Origin: Lactobacillus colini
GTDB taxonomy: Bacteria > Bacillota > Bacilli > Lactobacillales > Lactobacillaceae
DNA length: 64,000 nucleotides
Assembly (NCBI RefSeq): GCF_017874575.1
Contig: NZ_JAGGLU010000004.1
Location: forward strand, 62,001-126,000
Direction: 5' to 3'
Under the pieces are notes generated by a model. The model searched no databases and was not told the DNA's origin. It worked only from the letters and a program-made list of their open reading frames with translations. This document shows, piece by piece, positions 56,236-63,847 of this stretch (within the stretch, counting starts at the first letter, position 1; each line of letters begins with the position of its first letter). The translations under genes were made by a program, and so were the position numbers.

Positions 56236-56264
56236 ATCTTACCTTAAGTAAGCAAAAATTTCAA
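56236..56264 (-). promoter_or_regulatory. Second desulfurase promoter with CTTAC-N5-GTAAG palindrome
   Basis: TTGAAA (56259-56264), 17-bp spacer, TAAGAT (56236-56241) on minus. The palindrome CTTACCTTAAGTAAG (56238-56252) overlaps the spacer and -10. It matches the arms of the site at 23903-23917, including the preceding TAT on plus. Confidence 0.5.
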
Positions 56265-58007
56265 TTATTCATCATCCTCTTGCTCAGCAAGTTCCCTTTC
56301 CTTTTTATCAGCATAGTATTCTTGCTCAAGTCGTTGGAATGATCCCGGTTCAGATTTTTCAATTGCAGTAGCAATTGTATCAAGAGCTTCTTGATATTCA
56401 TATTCATTTTGGTATAAATTATAAGTTTCTTTACGAGCTTTTTTAATTTCAGGATCATTTAAGAATTTATTGGAGTACTGCATTGTCAATTCAACCAAAT
56501 CAGCAGAACTTAAAATTTCTTCTGCTTCTTTTTTAAGACGTTCAATATCTTCTTGAATTTGAATTAATTCATCAGAAATATGTTCCATATTTATTCTGAC
56601 TTGTTTCAATTCATTACTAGTTTTGGTTATCTCATTGACAACTAAAGTATACATTTGTACAAAGCTTTCTGGCTTTCCAGGTAGGCTTCTTCTCTCCAAT
56701 TTACGATAAATTAATGAAACTTCTTGCTTAAACTTTTCAATCGAATCGTTAGCAACAGCTTCAGCATCAAATAAGCCATCAACATCTTGTGAAATTTGCT
56801 TTTCACGTTGATCAATCTCTTCCAACTTCTTTAACAAGTCAAGCCACTTGTTTTGGATTTCTGAATATACACCCTCACCGTCAGCTATCTTTTGACAATC
56901 TGTGCCAAATTCTACATTCAAGTGGTTGACCTCACTTTCTAAAGTCTTTGCCTCTTGCAATTCACCATGGGTTAACTCATAGCTTTCATCAATATGCTGC
57001 AGCTTAGTTACCAACTGCGATGAATTATGTGCACTATGTCCTAATAGCTCAACTATCTTATCTTGGTTCTTATCTACGAAAGGCCTAGCCTTAAATTCCT
57101 TAGTTAAGATGCTATATAAATTATCAATTTGACTAGCTATAATCTCATTATTCTTATTCGCAGAGTCAATGTTCATCTCACCCAAAGTAGTGAAATTCTT
57201 ATCAATCTGATCGTAGATATTCTTTACTTCATCTAAGATATTTACTTCCTTAATCTTATACTTTTCCTTGACCATCTTCTTATAAGTATCATTGATTTCT
57301 TCTAATTGTTCCGGAAAAGTATTCTTTAAATCATTATCTAGTTCTTTAATCTTAGGAAGTTGTTTCTTTAATAGCCTAAGTTCTTCATCAATTTGATTCA
57401 ATACTCGTTTGGCCTCGACATGATCTCCTTGAGCAGAGAGATTTTTAACTGAATCAAATTTACTCTCCATTGTAGTGAGCTTATCTTCAATCTTATCAAG
57501 TGCTACTTCATAATTATACGACTTAGCTAATACTTCCTTCCTCATCTCCTGATATTCTTTAAGCAAGGATGCATATTGAACTTGATTATCATGATTTGAT
57601 TCAAGTAATTCAGTGAAGACTTTTTTGCTTTCTTTTAGATTTTTGTGAGCACGTAAGCTAAGTTCTTGGGCTTCGCTAGCTGTCTTTTTAGCTTTAAATA
57701 AACTATAGCGAGCATTCTCAGCAACACCGCGTTCAAGCAATTGATGTAATGTAGCAACATCTTGTGTTTCTACACTATCGTAGGTCTTCTTCCATTCATT
57801 AAAAGTAGCAAGACTTTTACCAGCTAGATCCATCTTATCTAGGCGCTTAATATCTTCCTTAATAGATGCATCATTTAAATCAGCACTATCTCGTTCTACT
57901 TTATCCAGCTTATTAGTATTCGATTTATTAATTACCACTGCTGTAGTGACAGCAACAATAATCGCAATGATAATTACTATAATTGTTATTGATAGTCCAG
58001 ATGACAT
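56265..58007 (-). CDS. ezrA: Septation ring formation regulator EzrA
   Basis: Membrane-anchored spectrin-like protein that modulates FtsZ assembly. One N-terminal membrane helix (about residues 5-27 of the chosen start) is followed by some 550 residues of predicted coiled coil. The C-terminus contains YNLYQNEYEYQEALDTIATAIEKSEPGSF, typical of EzrA. I choose ATG 58007, behind GGAGG, over TTG 58019. Total length is 580 residues. Confidence 0.95.
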   Translation of the reverse strand: MSSGLSITIIVIIIAIIVAVTTAVVINKSNTNKLDKVERDSADLNDASIKEDIKRLDKMDLAGKSLATFNEWKKTYDSVETQDVATLHQLLERGVAENARYSLFKAKKTASEAQELSLRAHKNLKESKKVFTELLESNHDNQVQYASLLKEYQEMRKEVLAKSYNYEVALDKIEDKLTTMESKFDSVKNLSAQGDHVEAKRVLNQIDEELRLLKKQLPKIKELDNDLKNTFPEQLEEINDTYKKMVKEKYKIKEVNILDEVKNIYDQIDKNFTTLGEMNIDSANKNNEIIASQIDNLYSILTKEFKARPFVDKNQDKIVELLGHSAHNSSQLVTKLQHIDESYELTHGELQEAKTLESEVNHLNVEFGTDCQKIADGEGVYSEIQNKWLDLLKKLEEIDQREKQISQDVDGLFDAEAVANDSIEKFKQEVSLIYRKLERRSLPGKPESFVQMYTLVVNEITKTSNELKQVRINMEHISDELIQIQEDIERLKKEAEEILSSADLVELTMQYSNKFLNDPEIKKARKETYNLYQNEYEYQEALDTIATAIEKSEPGSFQRLEQEYYADKKERELAEQEDDE

Positions 58008-58083
58008 AATTTCCTCCAAATTTTCTGATTTTATTATAGCAAAAAAATTGATTAAGAAGTATTTAAAAAATACATAGTTTCAC

Positions 58084-58112
58084 TTGATTTAAGCACCTTT
58101 TATCTCTATAAT
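58084..58112 (+). promoter_or_regulatory. rpsD promoter
   Basis: TTGATT (58084-58089), 17-bp spacer, perfect TATAAT (58107-58112). Confidence 0.78.
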
Positions 58113-58118
58113 AGACGA

Positions 58119-58290
58119 CGTGTAAAATATTTGCAGCAATAAGTGACAAGAACGTCAACATCTTAAGACGTTTAGTGAACGAGTAACCCGCCGCTGCACT
58201 GGGCGAAATATGCAACTTAAGATGCACGAATGTTGAACTTATTCCTTATATTTTACTCCAGAAATTTGTAATATTTTATGGAGGATTTTT
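58119..58290 (+). ncRNA. Structured rpsD leader (S4 autoregulatory element)
   Basis: A leader of about 170 bases. CATCTTAAG (58159-58167) is perfectly complementary to CTTAAGATG (58216-58224), and TCAACA (58155-58160) can pair with TGTTGA (58231-58236). Firmicute rpsD mRNAs are known to carry an S4-binding leader; this long paired structure at the right place fits it. The exact fold is not worked out here. Confidence 0.75.
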
Positions 58291-58293
58291 TAT

Positions 58294-58905
58294 ATGTCAA
58301 GATATACTGGCCCAAGTTGGAAGCGTTCAAGACGTTTAGGTATTTCTCTTTCCGGTACTGGTAAGGAACTTAGCCGTCGTAACTATGCACCTGGTGATCA
58401 TGGCCCTAATAATCGTGCTAAGGTTTCAGAATATGGTCAACAATTAAAAGAAAAGCAAAAGTTACGTTGGATGTTTGGCTTGAACGAACGTCAATTCCAA
58501 AACTTATTCATCCGTGCTGGTAAGATCCGTGAAGGTAAGCACGGTGTTAACTTTATGGCTTTACTTGAAAGTCGTTTAGACAATATCGTTTATCGTTTAG
58601 GATTGGCTGTTACTAGAGAACAAGCTCGTCAACTTGTTAACCATGGTCACATCTTAGTAAACGGCAAACGTGTTGACATTCCTTCTTACGAAGTTAAGCC
58701 TGGTGACGAAGTAAGCTTAAGAGAAAAATCAAAGAACTTACAACAAGTTAAGGATGCTCTTGAAGCAGTTACTGCTCGTCCCGCATTCGTATCATTTGAC
58801 GAAAGTAAGATGACTGGTACTTTAGTACGTCTTCCAGAACGTGATGAAATGGAACCTGAAATTGACGAAGCCCTTGTTGTTGAATGGTACAACAAGAAAC
58901 TTTAA
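58294..58905 (+). CDS. rpsD: 30S ribosomal protein S4
   Basis: Primary 16S rRNA-binding protein that nucleates 30S assembly. The 203 residues include the N-terminal [27 protein letters not shown] and the S4 domain [37 protein letters not shown]. The start ATG follows TATGGAGG. It is a stand-alone gene with promoter, leader and terminator, so it is probably autoregulated. Confidence 0.98.
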   Translation: MSRYTGPSWKRSRRLGISLSGTGKELSRRNYAPGDHGPNNRAKVSEYGQQLKEKQKLRWMFGLNERQFQNLFIRAGKIREGKHGVNFMALLESRLDNIVYRLGLAVTREQARQLVNHGHILVNGKRVDIPSYEVKPGDEVSLREKSKNLQQVKDALEAVTARPAFVSFDESKMTGTLVRLPERDEMEPEIDEALVVEWYNKKL

Positions 58906-58923
58906 TTTTTTGGCTTCTATTAC

Positions 58924-58954
58924 AAGTCCCTCCCTGTGGGTGGGGCTTTTTTTT
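58924..58954 (+). terminator. rpsD terminator
   Basis: GC-rich stem 58924-58934 with 58938-58948 (one T-T mismatch) followed by a run of T to 58954. Confidence 0.9.
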
Positions 58955-58975
58955 GCCCAAAATTTCTTAAAATTG

Positions 58976-58993
58976 TTACACTAGTAAGTGTAA
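58976..58993 (+). promoter_or_regulatory. 18-bp palindrome on the yueI promoter (candidate operator)
   Basis: TTACACTAGTAAGTGTAA has perfect seven-base arms around AGTA. Its left arm contains a possible extended -10 (TGT-TACACT, 58977-58982), with TTGCCC 18 bp upstream. A repressor bound here would cover the promoter. The binding protein is unknown. Confidence 0.5.
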
Positions 58994-59016
58994 TAATTTT
59001 ATAAGAGGTGACAATT

Positions 59017-59490
59017 ATGACTGAAGATTTAAATCAAAGATTAGAGCAAGCATCTCTAAATGGAGGCGTTCCACAAACTAAGCCTGATGAAAGGCGACGA
59101 TTCTTAGGTTCATTGAGAGAACGAGCTTTAGTTAGGATGACTGTTGCACAAACTCAACAAGACAAATGGCAAAAAGTATTCTTAGATCATCTTAAAGATT
59201 ATCAAGACTATACTATCTTAATTAATGGAAAGATGCCCCAGAATAACTTTATTAGTAAATTAATGGGTGATTGTGCTTCACTTAACGAAAAATTTACAAT
59301 CGTTAGTGATAATACTGCTCAAACTGATCCTGATGCAACCGGTGTTCTAGTAGTATCCCAAAGCGCTATTAACAGAATGAGAATTGAAATTAACCAGGTC
59401 TATGCTCCTGAATTCCCTACCGAAAAACTAGCAGCGCCTAAGAAACATAAACACAACATATTAGAAAAAATATTTGGTAAAAAAGATTAA
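59017..59490 (+). CDS. yueI: YueI family protein (DUF1694)
   Basis: A 157-residue cytoplasmic protein matching YueI: TKPDERRRFLGSLRERALVRMTVAQ, then ILINGKMPQNNFISKLM and a basic Lys/His-rich C-terminal tail. The function is unknown, although the fold resembles ribosomal-protein-like or tRNA-acetyl domains. I choose ATG 59017 behind GAGGTGA instead of an upstream GTG that lies inside the ribosome binding site. It is two bases from rarA and so forms an operon with it. Confidence 0.85.
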   Translation: MTEDLNQRLEQASLNGGVPQTKPDERRRFLGSLRERALVRMTVAQTQQDKWQKVFLDHLKDYQDYTILINGKMPQNNFISKLMGDCASLNEKFTIVSDNTAQTDPDATGVLVVSQSAINRMRIEINQVYAPEFPTEKLAAPKKHKHNILEKIFGKKD

Positions 59491-59492
59491 TC

Positions 59493-60806
59493 ATGCAACC
59501 ATTAGCATATAGAATGCGGCCTACGAATTTAGATGAAGTTGTTGGCCAGCAGCATCTCGTAGGACCTGGAAAAATTATTCGTCGTATGGTCGAAGCCAAA
59601 TTACTGTCCTCTATAATTTTATATGGACCACCTGGCATCGGTAAGACTAGTATTGCCAGCGCAATTGCTGGTTCGACTAAATACGCCTTTAGGAAGTTAA
59701 ATGCCGCCACTGATAGTAAAAAAGACCTTCAAATTGTAGCTGAAGAAGGTAAGATGAGCGGTACTGTTATCTTACTTTTAGACGAAATTCATCGTTTAGA
59801 TAAAATTAAGCAAGATTTCCTACTCCCCTTACTTGAATCAGGCCAGATTATCCTCATTGGTGCTACAACAGAGAATCCTTACATCTCTATCTCTCCTGCT
59901 ATTCGGTCACGGTGTCAAATTTTTGAGTTGCAGCGCTTAGCAGAAGCAGATGTCAGCAAGGCAATCAATCGGGCTCTTTTAGATAAAGACAAGGGCTTAG
60001 GAAAATATAATATTGAACTTACCGACGACGCGCGTAAGATTTTAATTGAAAAAGGCAATGGCGATCTGCGATCAACATTAAATGGGCTAGAATTAGCTGT
60101 TGTCTCTACTAAGCAAGAATTAGAAAATGCTGGCAAAGAAACAAGCAAAATTACTATTAGCAAGACTGAAATGGCTGATTCTTTGCAAATGAAAAGCCAA
60201 GATTATGACAGTCATGGTGATAGTCATTACGACTTGATATCTGCTTTTCAAAAATCAATTCGAGGCTCTGATACTGATGCTGCTTTGTATTATCTAGCAC
60301 AGTTATGTGAATCAGGCGACTTGATCTCAATCTGTCGCAGACTTACAGTTATTGCTTACGAAGATATTGGCTTAGCTAATCCACCAGCTTGTCAACGCGC
60401 CATCACTGCTATTCAGGCTTCCCAAACCATTGGCCTGCCTGAAGCTAGGATTGCTTTAGCTAACGCAGTAATTGAACTGTGCTTATCTCCTAAAAGTAAT
60501 AGCGCAATTACGGCAATTGATAAAGCAATTGATGACGTTAGAAATAAAAAGAATGATCCAATTCCCAACAGCTTAAAAGATGCTCACTATCTAGGTGCTA
60601 AAAAATTAAATCATGGTGTTTCTTACATTTATCCCCACTCTTATCCTAATGATTGGATTCCACAACAGTATTTGCCAACTAACTTAGTAGGCTCTTCTTA
60701 CTTTAATCCTAAAGGTAACTCTAAATTCGAACAAGCTCTTAAAAATCAATATCATAGCTTAAAAAAAATGCAGTCCGATGGTCTAAGAAAAAATAGCCAC
60801 GGTTAA
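59493..60806 (+). CDS. rarA: Replication-associated recombination ATPase RarA/MgsA
   Basis: AAA+ clamp-loader-like ATPase acting at stalled replication forks. The N-terminal YRMRPTNLDEVVGQQHLVG, Walker A GPPGIGKTS at about 45-53, Walker B LLLDEIHRLDK, sensor GATTENPY and the C-terminal tetramerisation domain (YEDIGLANPPA) are all present. Length is 437 residues. It follows yueI with a two-base gap and only a weak ribosome binding site, which suggests translational coupling. Confidence 0.96.
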   Translation: MQPLAYRMRPTNLDEVVGQQHLVGPGKIIRRMVEAKLLSSIILYGPPGIGKTSIASAIAGSTKYAFRKLNAATDSKKDLQIVAEEGKMSGTVILLLDEIHRLDKIKQDFLLPLLESGQIILIGATTENPYISISPAIRSRCQIFELQRLAEADVSKAINRALLDKDKGLGKYNIELTDDARKILIEKGNGDLRSTLNGLELAVVSTKQELENAGKETSKITISKTEMADSLQMKSQDYDSHGDSHYDLISAFQKSIRGSDTDAALYYLAQLCESGDLISICRRLTVIAYEDIGLANPPACQRAITAIQASQTIGLPEARIALANAVIELCLSPKSNSAITAIDKAIDDVRNKKNDPIPNSLKDAHYLGAKKLNHGVSYIYPHSYPNDWIPQQYLPTNLVGSSYFNPKGNSKFEQALKNQYHSLKKMQSDGLRKNSHG

Positions 60807-60811
60807 ATTTA

Positions 60812-60839
60812 TTGACAAGAAGACATAATTTGCTAAAAT
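60812..60839 (+). promoter_or_regulatory. 6S RNA promoter
   Basis: Perfect TTGACA (60812-60817), 16-bp spacer, TAAAAT (60834-60839) with TGC extended -10. It is among the strongest promoters in the window. Confidence 0.82.
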
Positions 60840-60845
60840 ATATTA

Positions 60846-61035
60846 TGGTCTGAGTTGATCGTGAAGTTTAATAATAAAGTTGACCGATCAAACAATAGAC
60901 GTTGGAACTTATGAATAACTACCGAATCGGAATGCTAGCTAGTTCTAGAATCCATATTCGCTGCGACATAGGTTCAAATTTTGAACACTGCGGGTTCAAC
61001 AAGCGTCATTATTCGAATCGTCAACTCAGATTTCT
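60846..61035 (+). ncRNA. ssrS: 6S RNA
   Basis: 6S RNA mimics an open promoter and sequesters housekeeping RNA polymerase. The region has a strong promoter, no plausible coding frame, and an end-to-end closing stem: TCTGAGTTGA near 60849-60858 pairs with TCAACTCAGA at 61021-61030. The interior has many self-complementary blocks, and a GC-rich terminator follows. Size of about 190 bases and position just after rarA agree with lactobacillar 6S RNA. Ends are approximate. Confidence 0.82.
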
Positions 61036-61045
61036 TTTGAATTTC

Positions 61046-61070
61046 AAAAAGCGGCTTCGGCCGCTTTTTT
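61046..61070 (+). terminator. 6S RNA terminator
   Basis: AAAAAGCGGC (61046-61055) with GCCGCTTTTT (61060-61069) around a TTCG tetraloop, then T. Confidence 0.93.
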
Positions 61071-61097
61071 CATATCAAATTTATCTGGAGAATTTTT

Positions 61098-61382
61098 ATG
61101 ACAGTAAAGATTTTAATGCTTATATTTATTATTTTTCTTTTCTTAACTGCTTGGTATTACTTCTTCGCCCTTAACCAAGAGAAGTTCATAATTTTTGATA
61201 TTAGTCAGAACTACAAGATAAAAAGACTAATTAAAACGACCGCTATTAGCTTGATAATAATGGGATTTATTGGGGTTATTATTTTATTCACGCTAAGTAA
61301 ATATTATAATTTCATTACCCTATTTATCAGTGCTGTAATTATGACTATCTTTTCTTTCAGATTTACTAATTTAAATAATTAG
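61098..61382 (+). CDS. Small three-helix membrane protein
   Basis: A 94-residue protein with ATG behind CTGGAG. Three hydrophobic segments are visible at about residues 3-24, 48-66 and 72-87, with basic residues (NYKIKRLIK) between the first and second. No family is recognised. It lies between the 6S RNA terminator and uspA with no obvious promoter of its own; the function is unknown. Confidence 0.7.
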   Translation: MTVKILMLIFIIFLFLTAWYYFFALNQEKFIIFDISQNYKIKRLIKTTAISLIIMGFIGVIILFTLSKYYNFITLFISAVIMTIFSFRFTNLNN

Positions 61383-61403
61383 TTTGAATTGCCCAATTTT
61401 TGG

Positions 61404-61409
61404 TAAAAT
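61404..61409 (+). promoter_or_regulatory. Possible uspA promoter -10 (extended)
   Basis: TAAAAT preceded by TGG, 25 bases before the uspA start; no good -35 at standard spacing. Weak call. Confidence 0.35.
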
Positions 61410-61434
61410 ATAAGTGAGAAAGGTGGTCAACATC

Positions 61435-61911
61435 ATGTTAAAACAATATAAACACATTCAAGTTGCAGTTGATGGCTCAAAAGAAGCTGAGGTTGCCTTC
61501 AATAAAGCTGTAGAAGTTGCTAAGAGAAATGGAGCCAAGCTTGAAATCTTGCATGTAGTCGATACACGAGCATTCCAAGATGTTTCTAGCTTCGATTCTG
61601 CAATGGTTGAACAAGTTTCAAAAGAAGCTCAAGATAAGATTAAGGACTATTACCAAAGCGCTTTAGATACTGGAGTTAAAGAAGTTAACTATTCAATAGA
61701 ATTTGGTTCACCTAAAAATATCATCGCTCATTCCTTCCCGGATAAACATGATATAGATTTAATTATCCTGGGTGCTACCGGTTTAAATGCAGTCGAAAGA
61801 TTATTGATTGGTAGTGTCACTGAATACGTAACTAGAACTTCAGAGTACGATGTGCTGGTAATTCGTCAACCTGAAGCTCAAAAAGCAGATATTCAAAAGA
61901 ATCAAGAATAA
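61435..61911 (+). CDS. Universal stress protein UspA family
   Basis: A 158-residue single-domain Usp protein. The N-terminal strand YKHIQVAVDGSKEAEVAFNKAV is typical, and the ATP-binding signature GATGLNAVERLLIGSVTEYV (G-x2-G-x9-G-S/T) is complete, so it is likely an ATP-binding Usp. I choose ATG 61435 behind GAAAGGTGG over an upstream in-frame start within the ribosome binding region. It is monocistronic with a good terminator. Confidence 0.94.
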   Translation: MLKQYKHIQVAVDGSKEAEVAFNKAVEVAKRNGAKLEILHVVDTRAFQDVSSFDSAMVEQVSKEAQDKIKDYYQSALDTGVKEVNYSIEFGSPKNIIAHSFPDKHDIDLIILGATGLNAVERLLIGSVTEYVTRTSEYDVLVIRQPEAQKADIQKNQE

Positions 61912-61914
61912 AAA

Positions 61915-61956
61915 CAAAAAATACAGTAGAAGTTAAAATTCTACTGTATTTTTGTC
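61915..61956 (+). terminator. uspA terminator
   Basis: Fifteen-base-pair stem (61917-61931 with 61939-61953), T-rich at the 3' side. Confidence 0.88.
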
Positions 61957-62028
61957 TTTATTTAGACTTTCCTGACAGGAGTTCTGGTCTCTGAGCTAGT
62001 TCTACATAAAATGTATTTTATTCCCACA

Positions 62029-62060
62029 TAAAAAGCAACATATCTAAAAGATAAGTTGCT
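62029..62060 (-). terminator. rodA terminator
   Basis: AGCAAC-TATCT arm pairs (62034-62045 with 62049-62060) around a short loop with one internal bulge pair, then T-run on minus. Confidence 0.82.
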
Positions 62061-62092
62061 ATCATGATATTATAAAGGCTTTATTAATTTAA

Positions 62093-63286
62093 TCAAAAGT
62101 CACCAGCGGTACTAAACATATAATCTCTATGGTGCCATTTCATTGATAGGATTAATCCTACACCTACCATATTACTTAATAAGGCCGATCCACCTTGAGA
62201 AACAAATGGTAACGGAATACCTGTTAATGGTAAAACATCAATACCCATGCCAATATTTTCAAAAATATGGAATAAGAGCATCATGATGATACCAGTAGAA
62301 ATATAAGAATAAAAGGCATTCCTAGTTTCAAAGGTAATATCTACCATCTTATAAATTAAGTAAAAGTAAATCAAAATTAAGGCACAACTACCTACAAAAC
62401 CAAACGATTCCGCAATGACAGAGAATATCATATCTGACGTTCTAACTGGTACATAGACGCTTACTTTACCAAAACCTGCACCAAATAGTTGACCTGATCC
62501 AATAGCCTTCATACTCTGCCATAACTGGTAGGCTCCAGATGAAGTATCTGCATAAGGTCTTAACCATGAATTAATTCTTTGAAATTGATATGCCTTAAAG
62601 CCAAAATTGCCTAAAACCACTTGGCCCCAATCAGTAGTAACAAGCAATATTGCAGTAGCTCCAATAGCTGCAGCCACTATTGCAACTGGAACAATAATCT
62701 TCCAAGAAATTCCTGAAACTAAAATTACTCCTACTACGATTGCAAAGAATACCAGCATAGTTCCAAAGTCATTTTGCAACTTCAGTAACACTGCCACTGG
62801 AAGCAACCATGCGGCAATCTTTGCCAGTAAAATCCAATCATTTTTGATTGTATGTGAGTACAAGGCATTATGCTTTTCAACGACACGGGCCAACATTAGG
62901 ATAAATGCTGGCTTCATAATCTCTGATGGTTGGAACGTTAGTGGCCCTAGCTTAAACCAACTCTTAGCACCTGTACTTTGAAAAGTTTCTCGGTTATACA
63001 AAAACAATACAGCAATTAAAAGTACTATCCCCACACCGTAAACTATCGGTGCGACTCGATATAATTGATCTGCATCAAATTGCATCACAAAAATAATTAA
63101 AACAACTGATATTACATACCAAATTGCTTGCGAAGCTACCATCTTAACTGGTGAACCCACTGAGGAATCATTAGCTGCGGCAACCCAAATTGCATATAAA
63201 CTAATAACAGCTAGTATTGCAACTGGGATAGCTATGCCCCATGCAATTCGATCATACCAAGCTGCTTTTTTTTCAACTTTTGCCAT
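62093..63286 (-). CDS. rodA: Elongasome peptidoglycan polymerase RodA
   Basis: SEDS glycosyltransferase of 397 residues with about ten membrane helices. Characteristic stretches are STGAKSWFKLGPLTFQPSEIMKPAFIL, the periplasmic QRINSWLRPYADTSSGAYQLWQSMKAIGSGQLFGAGFG, SDMIFSVIAESFGFVG and LPLTGIPLPFVSQGGSALLSNM. RodA rather than FtsW is favoured by these and by the lactobacillar neighbourhood (DUF2969, yidD). It works with MreBCD and a class B PBP in lateral growth. Confidence 0.92.
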   Translation of the reverse strand: MAKVEKKAAWYDRIAWGIAIPVAILAVISLYAIWVAAANDSSVGSPVKMVASQAIWYVISVVLIIFVMQFDADQLYRVAPIVYGVGIVLLIAVLFLYNRETFQSTGAKSWFKLGPLTFQPSEIMKPAFILMLARVVEKHNALYSHTIKNDWILLAKIAAWLLPVAVLLKLQNDFGTMLVFFAIVVGVILVSGISWKIIVPVAIVAAAIGATAILLVTTDWGQVVLGNFGFKAYQFQRINSWLRPYADTSSGAYQLWQSMKAIGSGQLFGAGFGKVSVYVPVRTSDMIFSVIAESFGFVGSCALILIYFYLIYKMVDITFETRNAFYSYISTGIIMMLLFHIFENIGMGIDVLPLTGIPLPFVSQGGSALLSNMVGVGLILSMKWHHRDYMFSTAGDF

Positions 63287-63309
63287 GAATAATTCCTAAC
63301 TTATTATTT

Positions 63310-63537
63310 TTATTTTTCGTGTAAAGTGAAGTATGAAAGTAATTCATTAATTGCACTTTCTAGAGTTTTAGAGTAAAGACTGTGCTTATTCTTACTAGAT
63401 ACTGCACGATAGCGTTCCTCAACTTGTTCAATTACACCAATTGAACGCTTACCAGGAATAATTACTTCCCAAGTAGGATTAGCTACACCTTTTTTTTCAT
63501 TTACTTCAATATCAATACTTTCAAGTTTTCTCGACAT
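63310..63537 (-). CDS. DUF2969 family protein
   Basis: A 75-residue soluble protein found in lactobacilli between yidD and rodA. It starts MSRKLESIDIEVNEKKGVAN and contains WEVIIPGKRSIGVIEQVEERY. No catalytic residues or membrane segments are visible; the function is unknown. It lies eight bases after yidD and 23 before rodA, so it is in the same transcript. Confidence 0.82.
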   Translation of the reverse strand: MSRKLESIDIEVNEKKGVANPTWEVIIPGKRSIGVIEQVEERYRAVSSKNKHSLYSKTLESAINELLSYFTLHEK

Positions 63538-63545
63538 AATATCTC

Positions 63546-63836
63546 CTATTTGTGTTTGTGAAAAGCTTCAGCAATTATTGGATCCTCATAACGTTCTGGA
63601 TGAGGATTACGCCTAAGAGTAAAATTATCTGGAACAGGATCCACACCACCTCTAATAAAGGGATTACACCGAATAATACGCGATACTCCCATAATTAACC
63701 CTAAAATAGCACCATGCTTCTTCAATGCGGTTATCATATACGACGAACATGTCGGATAATATCTACATGATGGTGGTAGAGCTGGTGAAATTATCTTCTG
63801 ATAAATTCTAACTAAGCCAATCAAAATCTTCTTCAT
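63546..63836 (-). CDS. yidD: Membrane protein insertion efficiency factor YidD
   Basis: A 96-residue protein aiding YidC/Sec-dependent membrane insertion. The N-terminal amphipathic [17 protein letters not shown] and the three-cysteine region [14 protein letters not shown] with [17 protein letters not shown] are diagnostic. The C-terminus is somewhat longer than in E. coli. The ribosome binding site before the ATG is poor; the gene follows the truncated EpuA-like gene by 11 bases. Confidence 0.95.
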   Translation of the reverse strand: MKKILIGLVRIYQKIISPALPPSCRYYPTCSSYMITALKKHGAILGLIMGVSRIIRCNPFIRGGVDPVPDNFTLRRNPHPERYEDPIIAEAFHKHK

Positions 63837-63847
63837 TATACAATATC

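Noticed and set aside
60902-61174. Open frame of 90 codons covering the 6S RNA
   Set aside because: It crosses the RNA's closing stem and terminator, has no ribosome binding site and its peptide is arginine/cysteine-rich without any family pattern.
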